From contig JAFTVY010000051.1 in NCBI GenBank assembly GCA_017465545.1, positions 1-64,000 of the forward strand: 64,000 nucleotides of DNA. Direction: 5' to 3'. Positions 17,245 to 25,245 of this stretch are shown in pieces. The notes beneath the pieces are model-generated. The model was not told the DNA's origin and ran no database searches. It saw nothing but the letters and a program-made list of their open reading frames with translations. Position numbers and translations under genes: made by a program. Within the stretch, counting starts at the first letter, position 1; every line of letters starts with the position of its first letter. The DNA comes from Ruminiclostridium sp. (GTDB taxonomy: Bacteria > Bacillota > Clostridia > Oscillospirales > Ruminococcaceae).

Positions 17245-18429
17245 TTATTTGTACATTGTCTTTGCAACTTCTGCAAGTATCTTTACGCCTTCTACTATCT
17301 GCTCGTCAGTGGGAGTAGAATAGTTCAGTCTGAAGGAGAGCGAAGGCTCGTTTTCATTTGTTAAGAAGGCGTTGCCGGGTACTACCGCAACCTTGTTCTT
17401 TACCGCCTTCTTGCAGAAGTAATTCATATCACCGTCAGGGAGAGTACCCCAGATAAAGAGACCGCCCTCAGGCTCTGTGAACTTTATGGACTTCGGCATA
17501 AGCATCTTGAGATTTGTCAGCATAAGGTCTGACTTCTTTCTGTAAATCTCACGGAGCATTTCAAGATGTGCAGAAAAATCATTTTCCGTAACGAACTTAT
17601 AGCATATCATCTGAGGAAGTATTGAGGTATGTACGGTAGAAACCTGCATACATACCACCGCCTTCTGTATAACGTTCTGCGGTGCGCAGAGGTAGCCTAC
17701 ACGAAGACCGGGAGCAAGTACCTTTGAGAAGCTTCCTGCATAAATAACCTTGCCCGTCTTGTCAAGGGACTTTATGGTGGGAATGTCCTCGCCGATGTAT
17801 CTTAAATCTCCGTAGGGGTTGTCCTCAAGGATATATACGTTGTACTTTTCAGCAAGAGCCAGAACCTGCTTGCGCTTTTCAAGGCTCATTGTCTTGCCTG
17901 TGGGATTCTGGAAGTTAGGGATGAGATAGATGAAGGCTGTTCTCTGATACTTTTTCAGAGCCTCCTCCAACTTTTCAATATTGATACCGTCATCCTCCAT
18001 CTCAATGCCTACAAGCTTGGCATTGTATGAGCGGAAGGAGTTGAGCGAGCCGATAAAGGTAGGTGCTTCGCATATAATAACGTCACCTTCGTTGCATATT
18101 TCCTTGGTAACTACCTCTATAGCCTGCTGTGCGCCCGAGGTGATAACGACTTCATCCTCGTTCTTGTCAAACATATTCTTCTTTGCAAGATCCTCCTTTA
18201 TCCAGTTGCGTAAGGGTGTATATCCCTCTGTGATGGAGTACTGGAGAGCGTCGATAGGAGTGTTTGTCATTATATCGTTCGTTATTCTCCTTATCTCCTC
18301 TGTAGGGAATGCCTCAGGGGCGGGATTACCTGCCGCAAAGCTGATTACTGTGGGATCTGCTGTAAATTTTAAAATTTCACGTATTGCTGATGGCTGCAAT
18401 GACTGAACTCTGTAAGAAAATGCGTTCAT
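17245..18429 (-). CDS. PLP-dependent aminotransferase, class I/II (2-aminoadipate/aromatic-type)
   Basis: 394 aa, fold-type I. The PLP lysine is K236 in GSFSKVLAPG, with D203 in LEDNPYGD and N175 in QNPTGKT. The N-terminus (ISFAAGNPAPEAFP) is typical of stand-alone MocR-like aminotransferases such as LysN/AADAT; the specificity cannot be read from sequence. Adjacency to trpS suggests an amino-acid, perhaps aromatic, role, but this is weak. It is the first gene of the five-gene minus-strand unit that ends at 11125. No good Shine-Dalgarno lies close to its ATG; a nine-codon upstream frame overlaps it (18426-18455). Confidence 0.88.
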   Translation of the reverse strand: MNAFSYRVQSLQPSAIREILKFTADPTVISFAAGNPAPEAFPTEEIRRITNDIMTNTPIDALQYSITEGYTPLRNWIKEDLAKKNMFDKNEDEVVITSGAQQAIEVVTKEICNEGDVIICEAPTFIGSLNSFRSYNAKLVGIEMEDDGINIEKLEEALKKYQRTAFIYLIPNFQNPTGKTMSLEKRKQVLALAEKYNVYILEDNPYGDLRYIGEDIPTIKSLDKTGKVIYAGSFSKVLAPGLRVGYLCAPQNVIQKAVVCMQVSTVHTSILPQMICYKFVTENDFSAHLEMLREIYRKKSDLMLTNLKMLMPKSIKFTEPEGGLFIWGTLPDGDMNYFCKKAVKNKVAVVPGNAFLTNENEPSLSFRLNYSTPTDEQIVEGVKILAEVAKTMYK

Positions 18430-18455
18430 AATTTATATAGGTCACACCGTCGCAT
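18426..18455 (-). CDS. Possible nine-codon leader peptide coupled to the aminotransferase
   Basis: Encodes MRRCDLYKL and ends in TGA overlapping the aminotransferase ATG as ATGA, the classic coupling arrangement. AGGAGG is 16 bases upstream of its ATG, which is long. A 9-bp stem (18441-18449 with 18459-18467, one G-U pair) covers its start. It could equally be chance; there is no run of regulatory codons. Confidence 0.3.
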   Translation of the reverse strand: MRRCDLYKL

Positions 18456-18543
18456 AATCGGTATGACTTTTCCTCCTTTTTATGTATTTTTGTAGTCAGG
18501 TGAAGAACCTTATTGGGCAAAGGCTCTGATTACAATTAAAGAT

Positions 18544-18572
18544 ATTTTACCATATATGAGGCTCAATTGCAA
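18544..18572 (-). promoter_or_regulatory. Promoter of the aminotransferase-trpS-ABC operon
   Basis: Minus-strand TTGCAA (18567-18572), 17 bases, then TAAAAT (18544-18549). It gives a leader of about 108 bases that can fold an 8-bp hairpin (AGAGCCTT with AAGGTTCT, one G-U pair). This and the divergent promoter at 18667-18695 account for the 18430-18751 gap. Confidence 0.55.
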
Positions 18573-18666
18573 GAACTTTTTTACTATATTAACTGTAAAA
18601 CGGCAATTTTTGGCTTGTTTTAAAAAAGTTGCAATCGATTTCACGAAAAAATTGGCATAAAATGTG

Positions 18667-18695
18667 TTGACAACGCTTTTTTTATGGATTATAAT
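18667..18695 (+). promoter_or_regulatory. Promoter of the DUF4870 gene
   Basis: TTGACA (18667-18672), 17 bases, then TATAAT (18690-18695). CAGGAGG lies upstream of the ATG. Confidence 0.88.
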
Positions 18696-18751
18696 TAAAA
18701 TTACGGAAAAGAATCAGCGCAAGCTGACAAAAAATCAGGAGGTTATTAAAA

Positions 18752-19162
18752 ATGGCAGAAAACAATTTCGAAGAAATGGCAAAGGACGTTTTAAACACAG
18801 CGGACACAACAAGCAGCTTTGATCAGAGCGACATCGAGGGCAACAAGGTTATGGCGGTACTCGCTTATCTCGGCTTTCTCTTCCTTATCCCCCTGCTTTT
18901 AGCTAAGGAATCAAAGTTTGCAAAGTTCCACACAAACCAGGGACTCGTACTCTTCATCGCTGACATCGCAATCGGCGTTGTTATCACTATCGTAGCCATC
19001 ATTCTTGCATTCATCCCCGTTGTTGGTCCTATCATCGCAGGTATCGTAAGCGGCGTACTCGGTCTTGTAATCTTCGCACTCATGATCCTCGGTATCATCA
19101 ATGCGGCTACAGGCAAGGCTAAGGAACTTCCCCTTATCGGTAAGATCAAGATTTTAAAGTAA
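18752..19162 (+). CDS. DUF4870-family small membrane protein
   Basis: 136 aa. A polar N-terminus of about 30 residues is followed by three or four hydrophobic segments. They begin at KVMAVLAYLGFLFLIPLLL, continue with FHTNQGLVLFIADIAIG, and end with a long Val/Ile/Gly-rich stretch. This is the Tic20-like DUF4870 pattern, including the conserved KFHTNQ motif between the first two helices. Function is unknown. It is a strong monocistronic gene with a consensus promoter and a perfect 14-bp terminator. Confidence 0.82.
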   Translation: MAENNFEEMAKDVLNTADTTSSFDQSDIEGNKVMAVLAYLGFLFLIPLLLAKESKFAKFHTNQGLVLFIADIAIGVVITIVAIILAFIPVVGPIIAGIVSGVLGLVIFALMILGIINAATGKAKELPLIGKIKILK

Positions 19163-19178
19163 TCCATAAACAATAGCA

Positions 19179-19210
19179 AAAAAATCACCGTAGCGATACG
19201 GTGATTTTTT
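19179..19210. terminator. Bidirectional terminator with GCGA tetraloop
   Basis: A perfect 14-bp stem (19179-19192 with 19197-19210) closes a GNRA-type GCGA loop. A-tract and T-tract ends make it work in both directions, for the DUF4870 gene and queT. Confidence 0.92.
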
Positions 19211-19213
19211 GTT

Positions 19214-19708
19214 TCAGCTTTTAAAAATATTTCTGATATGCGGATTGTTAAGCGAGTGATAAAGGAGCATTCCTAAAATACCGCAGGAGATGAATTCTCC
19301 TGTAAATACGGTTATCGCTGAGAACCATATTGCGTCCTCCACTCCGTAGGCGTAGGTAAGTATGACCGGAATGATAAGGGTGTTTGAAAGAATCGCAGGA
19401 AGGGGTAACAGCCATTTCGATTTTCTTCTCAGAAGATAAGTGCCGACTGCACCGATAAGGGTTGCGATACTTCCGAAGATAACGTCCCAGATAACTGCTG
19501 TGCAGATGAGATTCGAGATAACACAGCCGATAAAAAGTCCCGGTATGGCGGCAGGCATAAAGGCAGGCAGGATACATAAAGCCTCCGACAGCCTTATCTG
19601 TATAACACCGTTTGCAAGTCCCGTCATATTTACGACGTAGGTCAGTACAACGTAAATTGCCGCAACCATAGAAGCCTGTGTTATAAACAGAGCTTTTTTG
19701 TTTTTCAT
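19214..19708 (-). CDS. queT: Queuosine precursor transporter QueT
   Basis: 164 aa integral membrane S-component of an ECF-type transporter for queuosine precursors such as preQ1. It has about five hydrophobic helices. MVAAIYVVLTYV and IQIRLSEALCILPAF match the QueT (COG4708) pattern, with the conserved R-L-S-E-A motif at about 38-42. The ATG at 19708 is chosen over an upstream frame because AAAGGA sits ten bases before it and the family starts there. The ECF ATPase/T module is not in the window. The leader can fold a pseudoknot that may be a preQ1 riboswitch. Confidence 0.88.
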   Translation of the reverse strand: MKNKKALFITQASMVAAIYVVLTYVVNMTGLANGVIQIRLSEALCILPAFMPAAIPGLFIGCVISNLICTAVIWDVIFGSIATLIGAVGTYLLRRKSKWLLPLPAILSNTLIIPVILTYAYGVEDAIWFSAITVFTGEFISCGILGMLLYHSLNNPHIRNIFKS

Positions 19709-19718
19709 TATTCTTTTT

Positions 19719-19783
19719 TCCTTTCGTAGTTTTGTTTTATCCTGCATATACTACAGGAAGGTGAGGATTTTGCGAACTCACAA
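19719..19783 (-). promoter_or_regulatory. Candidate preQ1-type riboswitch in the queT leader
   Basis: Read on the minus strand from the predicted start near 19783. A first stem GTGAG (19781-19777) pairs with CTCAC (19765-19761). A second stem CCTG (19757-19754) pairs with CAGG (19744-19741), and its loop TAGT (19753-19750) can pair with ACTA (19730-19727). An A-rich linker ATAAAACAAA lies between, as in H-type preQ1 pseudoknots. UUCG of the first loop can also pair with CGAA beside the AAAGGA ribosome site, so control is probably translational. It does not fit the strict preQ1-I consensus; preQ1-III is known before queT in Ruminococcaceae. Confidence 0.5.
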
Positions 19784-19789
19784 GGAGAA

Positions 19790-19818
19790 ATTATATCACC
19801 AAACCGTCATTATTTCAA
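19790..19818 (-). promoter_or_regulatory. queT: Promoter of queT
   Basis: Minus-strand TTGAAA (19813-19818), 17 bases, then TATAAT (19790-19795). Transcription would begin a base or two before the first riboswitch stem. Confidence 0.8.
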
Positions 19819-19898
19819 GTGTTTTTTGCTGAAAAGGGCGAAAAATCCGTAAAAAAGCCATCAAAATGAAAAATTTCTGAAAATTTCCGTGAAAACTA

Positions 19899-19927
19899 TT
19901 AACATTTCCGTAATTTTGTGATATACT
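19899..19927 (+). promoter_or_regulatory. Promoter of the class A PBP gene
   Basis: TTAACA (19899-19904), 17 bases, then TATACT (19922-19927), leaving a leader of about 97 bases. Confidence 0.65.
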
Positions 19928-20030
19928 TTATAAGTAAGCTGAAAAACTATACTCAAAAACAGAAGGCTTACCGAAAAGATTACATAAAAACAGCCGTCAC
20001 AACGGTTTACCCTAAAAAGGATGATACAAA

Positions 20031-22511
20031 ATGAGCGATAGAAATAAGGTACAGTATCTTGATCTCGATGACGAGCTTCAGGATAAGAAAACTAAAAAGA
20101 AAAAACAGAAAAACCAGAAGAATCAGGGACTTGAGGCAGTAAAGAAGGTACTCGGCGTTATCGGTACCACGTTTTTAAGCCTTATCCTGATCGTTATAAT
20201 CACCATCTGTATCGTAGCTACAGCCCTTGTAGTCTACGTAATGCAGTTTGCCGACACAGCCTTTGACGTTGACCTTAAAAACGTAGAGCTGAGCTATACC
20301 AGCTTTATCTATGCCAACGACAAGGACGGCAACGTGATAGAAATCAAGCGTCTGTCCGGTGATGAAAACAGAATCTGGGCAGATATGGAGATAATCCCCC
20401 AGCACCTTCAGGACGCCTTTACCTCCACCGAGGACCAGCGTTTCTACGAGCACGAGGGCGTTGACTGGAGAAGAACGGTAAGCGTTACCATCTCAACCCT
20501 TTTCAACGGCTACGGTCAGGGTGGTTCTACCATCACACAACAGCTTGTAAAGAATATCACGGGCGACGACAGAGTAACTCCCGAAAGAAAGATACGTGAG
20601 ATTTTCCGTGCGCTGACGCTGGAAACGAGATATACAAAAATCGATATACTTGAAGCTTATCTTAACCGTGTACCTCTCGGCGGTACGGTCTACGGCGTAG
20701 GCTCGGCGGCATATCACTATTTCGGCAAGACGGTAGACCAGCTCACCATCGCAGAAAGTGCGATACTGGCAGGCATTACCCCTTCTCCCAGCGTACTGAA
20801 TCCCTATGCTGATTTAGCAGAATCCAAGAGAAAACAGCTGTACGTTCTTAAAAATATGTACGATCAGGGACTTATCACCACTGACGAGTACGAAGAAGCA
20901 AAGACTGAACAGGTAAAATTCCGTCTTATCGTAGCAGGCGACGCCTACGGCTACACCGATCCCAGATATGATGAATATTACGGAAATAATGAAGATACCG
21001 AAAGCAACGTAGATGACGAGACCGAAAGCCTGCCCGGAAACGAAGCCGAGGGCGAGGGTACCGAGTCTGATAACGACGTACTTTACGATGACGTGGACAC
21101 CTACGAAGCATACCGCTGGGATGAATACGAGATTTCCCAGAACTGGTACGTTGATGCGGCTATCGAGCAGGTTATAGAGGATCTTGCCAAGGCAAAGGGA
21201 CTTACCTATGCAGAGGCAAAGGAGGATCTCTATAAGGGCGGCTACAAGATATACCTCAATATGGATATGGAGATTCAGGAGAAGCTTGAAGAATTCTACC
21301 GTGATCCCAACAACTTCCTTTACAGCTATGACAAGCAGGCGATTGAGGAAAACTTAATCCAGAGTGCCTTCGTACTCACCGACTACAGAGGAACTGTAGT
21401 AGCTCTTGCAGGCGGTATCGGAGACAAGCCCGGTGACAGCTGCTTCAACAGAGCAACCCAGGCTATCCTGCCTATCGGTTCAACAATGAAGCCTATCTCG
21501 GTTTACTGTCAGGCAATCGACCAGAATCTTGTAACCTATTCATCAATGATATACGATAAGGCTATAAAGCTCCCCGACGGAAGCACCTGGCCTATGAACT
21601 TTGAATATGACTACGGCGTACAGATCGACGGCAAGAATATCTACCTTCCCGTATGGGATGCGGTTGCCAAGTCCAAGAACACCATCGCAGTAAGACTCTG
21701 CGAGGCTCTCGGCATTGACACCTGCTTCAACTTCCTTACGGAAAAGCTTGGCGTTACTTCGCTTGACTATACCTATGACAGACAGTACTCTCCTATAGCT
21801 CTTGGTCAGCTCACCTATGGTATGACTCTTTTAGAGCTTGCAGGAACCTACCAGATGTTCGGTAGCGGCGGTGTTTATTACGAGCAGAAGCTTTACAGCG
21901 TTATCACCGACTACAATGACAACGTAGTGCTTGAGCAGGAGCCTCTCGGTGAAAGAGTCCTCGGTGCTGACAGCGCATATATCACCAACAGAGCTATGAT
22001 GCAGGTTATCAATAACCCCAACAGCTCAGGTAGCTATGCGGCTATAAAGGGAATAGAGGTAGTAGGTAAAACAGGTACCTCAAACGACGAGCGTATCGTA
22101 GCCTTTGCAGGACTTACACCCGAATATTTAGGCGTTGTCCGTCTGGGCTATGACGATAACAAGAAGATAACCGGACAGAATTATATTCCTTTGGGCAAGG
22201 TATGGCATAACTTCATGGTTCAGCTGGTGGACGAGAATTCCATTAAATCCTTCCGCAAGGATAGTAACGTAGTAGAAAAGAAATACTGTACGGAAACAGG
22301 TCTGCTTGCAACCTCAAAATGCACCAAGACGGCTGTAGGCTACTATAAGAAGGACGCCCAGCCCAAGACCTGCGACTCCACACATAAGACACTGAAGGAC
22401 AGCACCTATCCCGAATACTGGGATAAACACGGCGGCGAAACCATCCTTGTAAAGGATGAGCTCAGCGTTGCCGGAGAGGACGAGGACGACACCTCTCAAA
22501 GCGGCAGATAA
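20031..22511 (+). CDS. Class A penicillin-binding protein (bifunctional transglycosylase/transpeptidase)
   Basis: 826 aa, polymerises and cross-links peptidoglycan outside the membrane. A Lys-rich cytoplasmic tail is followed by one membrane helix (about 38-72). The GT51 domain has Glu134 in TSTEDQRF and GGSTITQQL at 164-172. An acidic insertion (about 318-360, rich in Glu, Asp and Ser) separates it from the transpeptidase. The transpeptidase has the active serine S484 in STMK, an SKN motif (KSKNTIAV) and KTGTS at about 680-684. The C-terminal tail carries four cysteines and ends in an acidic run. AAAGGA precedes the ATG. Monocistronic. Confidence 0.95.
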   Translation: MSDRNKVQYLDLDDELQDKKTKKKKQKNQKNQGLEAVKKVLGVIGTTFLSLILIVIITICIVATALVVYVMQFADTAFDVDLKNVELSYTSFIYANDKDGNVIEIKRLSGDENRIWADMEIIPQHLQDAFTSTEDQRFYEHEGVDWRRTVSVTISTLFNGYGQGGSTITQQLVKNITGDDRVTPERKIREIFRALTLETRYTKIDILEAYLNRVPLGGTVYGVGSAAYHYFGKTVDQLTIAESAILAGITPSPSVLNPYADLAESKRKQLYVLKNMYDQGLITTDEYEEAKTEQVKFRLIVAGDAYGYTDPRYDEYYGNNEDTESNVDDETESLPGNEAEGEGTESDNDVLYDDVDTYEAYRWDEYEISQNWYVDAAIEQVIEDLAKAKGLTYAEAKEDLYKGGYKIYLNMDMEIQEKLEEFYRDPNNFLYSYDKQAIEENLIQSAFVLTDYRGTVVALAGGIGDKPGDSCFNRATQAILPIGSTMKPISVYCQAIDQNLVTYSSMIYDKAIKLPDGSTWPMNFEYDYGVQIDGKNIYLPVWDAVAKSKNTIAVRLCEALGIDTCFNFLTEKLGVTSLDYTYDRQYSPIALGQLTYGMTLLELAGTYQMFGSGGVYYEQKLYSVITDYNDNVVLEQEPLGERVLGADSAYITNRAMMQVINNPNSSGSYAAIKGIEVVGKTGTSNDERIVAFAGLTPEYLGVVRLGYDDNKKITGQNYIPLGKVWHNFMVQLVDENSIKSFRKDSNVVEKKYCTETGLLATSKCTKTAVGYYKKDAQPKTCDSTHKTLKDSTYPEYWDKHGGETILVKDELSVAGEDEDDTSQSGR

Positions 22512-22519
22512 ATTTACAA

Positions 22520-22556
22520 GCCTGTGCAGTATACCGATATTGCACAGGCATTTTTA
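22520..22556 (+). terminator. Terminator of the PBP gene
   Basis: GCCTGTGCA (22520-22528) pairs with TGCACAGGC (22541-22549), followed by ATTTTT. Confidence 0.88.
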
Positions 22557-22578
22557 AGGAAAAACAAGGAGAATATAT

Positions 22579-23703
22579 ATGACGTTCAGAATGACTGCAC
22601 CCTGCCATTTCGGACTGGAAAAAACCCTTTCCTTCGAGGTAAAGAAAATAGGCGGCGAAAATATACAGGTAAGCGACGGAAGAGTTGATTTTTCAGGCGA
22701 CGAAAGGGTTCTTGTAAGAGCCAATATGTGCCTTTCCACAGCGGAGAGAGTAGCGATAGTATTGGCAGAGTTCAGGGCAAAGACCTTCGAGGAGCTTTTT
22801 CAGGGAGTAAAAAGCGTAGCTATAGAGCAGTACGTGGGCAAGTTCGATAAATTCCCGATAAAGGGCTTTTCGCTTAACTCAAAGCTTTCCAGCGTTCCTG
22901 CCTGCCAGAAGATTATCAAAAAGGCAATGGTGGAAAGGATGAAGAGCGTATACAAGATAGGCTTTTTCCAGGAGACGGATAATCTTTATCAGTTCCGCTT
23001 TTCCATTATGAAGGATAACGTTACCTTTACCCTTGATACAACGGGCGAGGGACTGCATAAAAGAGGCTACCGCAGATTTTCAAATGCCGCACCCATAAAG
23101 GAAACTTTAGCGGCAGGTATTGTAGATTTAGCAAGAATCCGTGACAGGGACGTCATCTGCGATCCCTTCTGCGGAAGCGGAACCTTGCTTATAGAATCGG
23201 CAATAAAGGCGCTCGGTATACCGCCCTGCCTTAATCGTGAATTTACCGCTATGAGCTGGGATATTATCCCGAGGGAGATCTGGGACGAGGAAAGAGAAAA
23301 GCTCCGTGAGGGGATAAAGAAGGATGTCAGCTTCAGAGCCTACGGCTACGATATAGATCCCGAAGCGGTAAAGCTCACAAGGGATAATGCACAGAAGGCG
23401 GGCGTTGCGGAATATATCACCGTGGAATGCCGTGATATAAAGGATTTCAGCTATCCCGATGACGTAAACTGCGTTCTGTGTAATCCTCCCTACGGCGAAA
23501 GAATGCTGGAGCAGGAGCAGGCGAGAGAGATTTACAAAGTAATGGGAAAAAGGATGCTCCCTCTTGGCGACAGAAGACTTTTTGTAATAACCCCCGATGA
23601 AGAATTTCAGAACCTTTTCGGAGAAAAGGCGGACAAGAACAGAAAGCTCTATAACGGTATGCTTCTTTGCAGACTTTATAGCTATCTGCCCTTTAAAAAA
23701 TAA
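22579..23703 (+). CDS. THUMP-domain rRNA guanine-N2 methyltransferase (RlmL/YpsC-like)
   Basis: 374 aa. The N-terminal THUMP RNA-binding region (about 1-160) is followed by a Rossmann-fold methyltransferase. Its SAM motif is DPFCGSGTLLIES (about 195-207) and the catalytic motif is NPPYGERM, the N-P-P-Y type for exocyclic amino methylation. In Firmicutes this family modifies 23S rRNA (m2G). AAGGAG precedes the ATG. It follows the PBP terminator and ends in its own terminator, so it may use a promoter inside the short 22557-22578 gap or read-through. Confidence 0.88.
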   Translation: MTFRMTAPCHFGLEKTLSFEVKKIGGENIQVSDGRVDFSGDERVLVRANMCLSTAERVAIVLAEFRAKTFEELFQGVKSVAIEQYVGKFDKFPIKGFSLNSKLSSVPACQKIIKKAMVERMKSVYKIGFFQETDNLYQFRFSIMKDNVTFTLDTTGEGLHKRGYRRFSNAAPIKETLAAGIVDLARIRDRDVICDPFCGSGTLLIESAIKALGIPPCLNREFTAMSWDIIPREIWDEEREKLREGIKKDVSFRAYGYDIDPEAVKLTRDNAQKAGVAEYITVECRDIKDFSYPDDVNCVLCNPPYGERMLEQEQAREIYKVMGKRMLPLGDRRLFVITPDEEFQNLFGEKADKNRKLYNGMLLCRLYSYLPFKK

Positions 23704-23717
23704 TACCGATGAAAAAT

Positions 23718-23756
23718 AAGGAAGAGCTGAGCGTAGCTCTTCCTTTTTACGTTTTT
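23718..23756 (+). terminator. Terminator of the methyltransferase gene
   Basis: AAGGAAGAGCT (23718-23728) pairs with AGCTCTTCCTT (23735-23745), an 11-bp stem with a 6-base loop and T-rich tail. Confidence 0.88.
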
Positions 23757-23807
23757 GTGCAAAGTAACAAAAATCCTCTCCGATTCAACGAAAATCCAGT
23801 TAAATTG

Positions 23808-23836
23808 TTGACAAATCACCTTAAATAATGTAATAT
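23808..23836 (+). promoter_or_regulatory. Promoter of the EAL-HDOD / GGDEF pair
   Basis: TTGACA (23808-23813), 17 bases, then TAATAT (23831-23836). The leader of about 95 bases contains ATTACA/TGTAAT, a short hairpin near 23902-23919. Confidence 0.75.
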
Positions 23837-23937
23837 ATTATTAAATAACTATAGTGATTCTGGCGTGTAAAGCTGTGTTTCTGACAAGAAATTTCAGCGA
23901 TTACATTTACTGTAATAAACCGAAGGGAGATGATTCT

Positions 23938-25158
23938 GTGGAGCAGGTATATTTTGCAAGACAACCGATATTTGACCTTAACAACAAGACCTATGGTTAC
24001 GAATTGCTTTACAGAAGTCAGCCCGGGATAAATGCCTACACAGGCGACAACGGTGACGTAAGCACAGCCGACGTTATAAACAATGCATTCCTTGTTGACA
24101 ATTTCACCTCCTTCCTTGACGGAAAAAAGGCGTTTGTCAATTTCACGGGAAATCTCATAAAGCGTGGCGTACCCACGATGATTTCAAAGGATATTCTCGT
24201 AGTAGAGCTTCTTGAAAGCGTGCTTGCCGATACCGACGTTATAAGACGCTGTGCGGAGCTTAAGGATATGGGCTATACAATAGCTCTTGACGATTACGAA
24301 TATTCACCCTCTACAGACGCACTTTTCAGACTTGCCGATATTGTAAAGCTTGATTTCAGAGGTCCCCGTGACGCTATGGAAAAGACGGCTGAAATGTGTC
24401 TTAGAAAAAATAAGATAATGCTTGCCGAAAAGGTGGAGACTCCTCTTGAAGTGGAGTATGCCAAGAATATGGGTTGCTCCTATATGCAGGGCTTCTATTT
24501 TGCAAGGCCGCTTCTTATTACCCAGAAGACGAACAGCCCTATGGCAAAGACCTTCCTGCACGTACTCGGACTTGTGTATTCGCCCGAGCCTGACTATGAG
24601 GAGATAGCCGCAGTTATTTCTACCGATGCGGTGCTTGCCATAAGACTTTTAAGACTTATAAACATTATGTATGCCAATACCGGCAACAAGATTTCGACTA
24701 TACATCAGGCGCTTGTATTACTGGGCTTTGACAAGCTTAAGGAATGGATATATCTTGTAGGACTCCAGCGCCTTCAGAAGGATACTCCCGACGAGCTTAT
24801 AAAGCTTGCCCTTTTCAGAGCAAAGTTCTGCGAGAGCATATCAAAGATAGTTCCCGGTGCTTATCCTCACAGAAAAGAGCTGTATCTTATGGGACTTATG
24901 TCCATTGTCGTAGGTACGGCAAACAGAGTGGAGGTCGAGGGCATACTAAAGGATTTACCCGTTACCGACAACATCAAGGATGGTCTTTTCGGAGAAGAGG
25001 GACTTTATGGTGATATATTCAGATTTGTAAAGGATTATGAAAGAGCTGACTGGGAAAAGGTTGACGCCTTTGTAGATAAATACAAGGCTGATTCTCAGCT
25101 TATTGCAAGCGAATACGTGCATTGCCTCAAGTTTATGCAGCAGTTCTACATAAAATAA
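23938..25158 (+). CDS. EAL-HDOD signalling protein (YuxH/CdgJ type)
   Basis: 406 aa from the GTG at 23938, which has GGGAGA eight bases upstream; family proteins start at exactly this motif (YFARQPIFD). The N-terminal EAL-like domain (1-200) has ELL in place of EAL, but keeps DDYEY, KLDF, EKVET and QGFYF. The C-terminal HDOD domain (about 200-400) is an HD-like module without the metal histidine-aspartate pair. Such proteins usually act as c-di-GMP or nucleotide-linked signalling scaffolds; CdgJ is an active phosphodiesterase, so activity is possible. It is followed by a diguanylate cyclase 87 bases later. Confidence 0.85.
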   Translation: MEQVYFARQPIFDLNNKTYGYELLYRSQPGINAYTGDNGDVSTADVINNAFLVDNFTSFLDGKKAFVNFTGNLIKRGVPTMISKDILVVELLESVLADTDVIRRCAELKDMGYTIALDDYEYSPSTDALFRLADIVKLDFRGPRDAMEKTAEMCLRKNKIMLAEKVETPLEVEYAKNMGCSYMQGFYFARPLLITQKTNSPMAKTFLHVLGLVYSPEPDYEEIAAVISTDAVLAIRLLRLINIMYANTGNKISTIHQALVLLGFDKLKEWIYLVGLQRLQKDTPDELIKLALFRAKFCESISKIVPGAYPHRKELYLMGLMSIVVGTANRVEVEGILKDLPVTDNIKDGLFGEEGLYGDIFRFVKDYERADWEKVDAFVDKYKADSQLIASEYVHCLKFMQQFYIK

Positions 25159-25245
25159 CAGCGAGAAATTGCAGTAACAGATTTTAAGGGCTCGCCGGGT
25201 GTGAGCCTTTATCTATGGGAATATATCAGAAGAACGGAGAAGAAA

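Noticed and set aside
18430..18560. T-box riboswitch for the trpS operon
   Set aside because: The leader has hairpins but no AGGGTGG-type T-box sequence or terminator/antiterminator pair.
23837..23937. c-di-GMP riboswitch upstream of the EAL-HDOD gene
   Set aside because: The 95-base leader lacks the GEMM core motifs; only a short ATTACA/TGTAAT hairpin is present.
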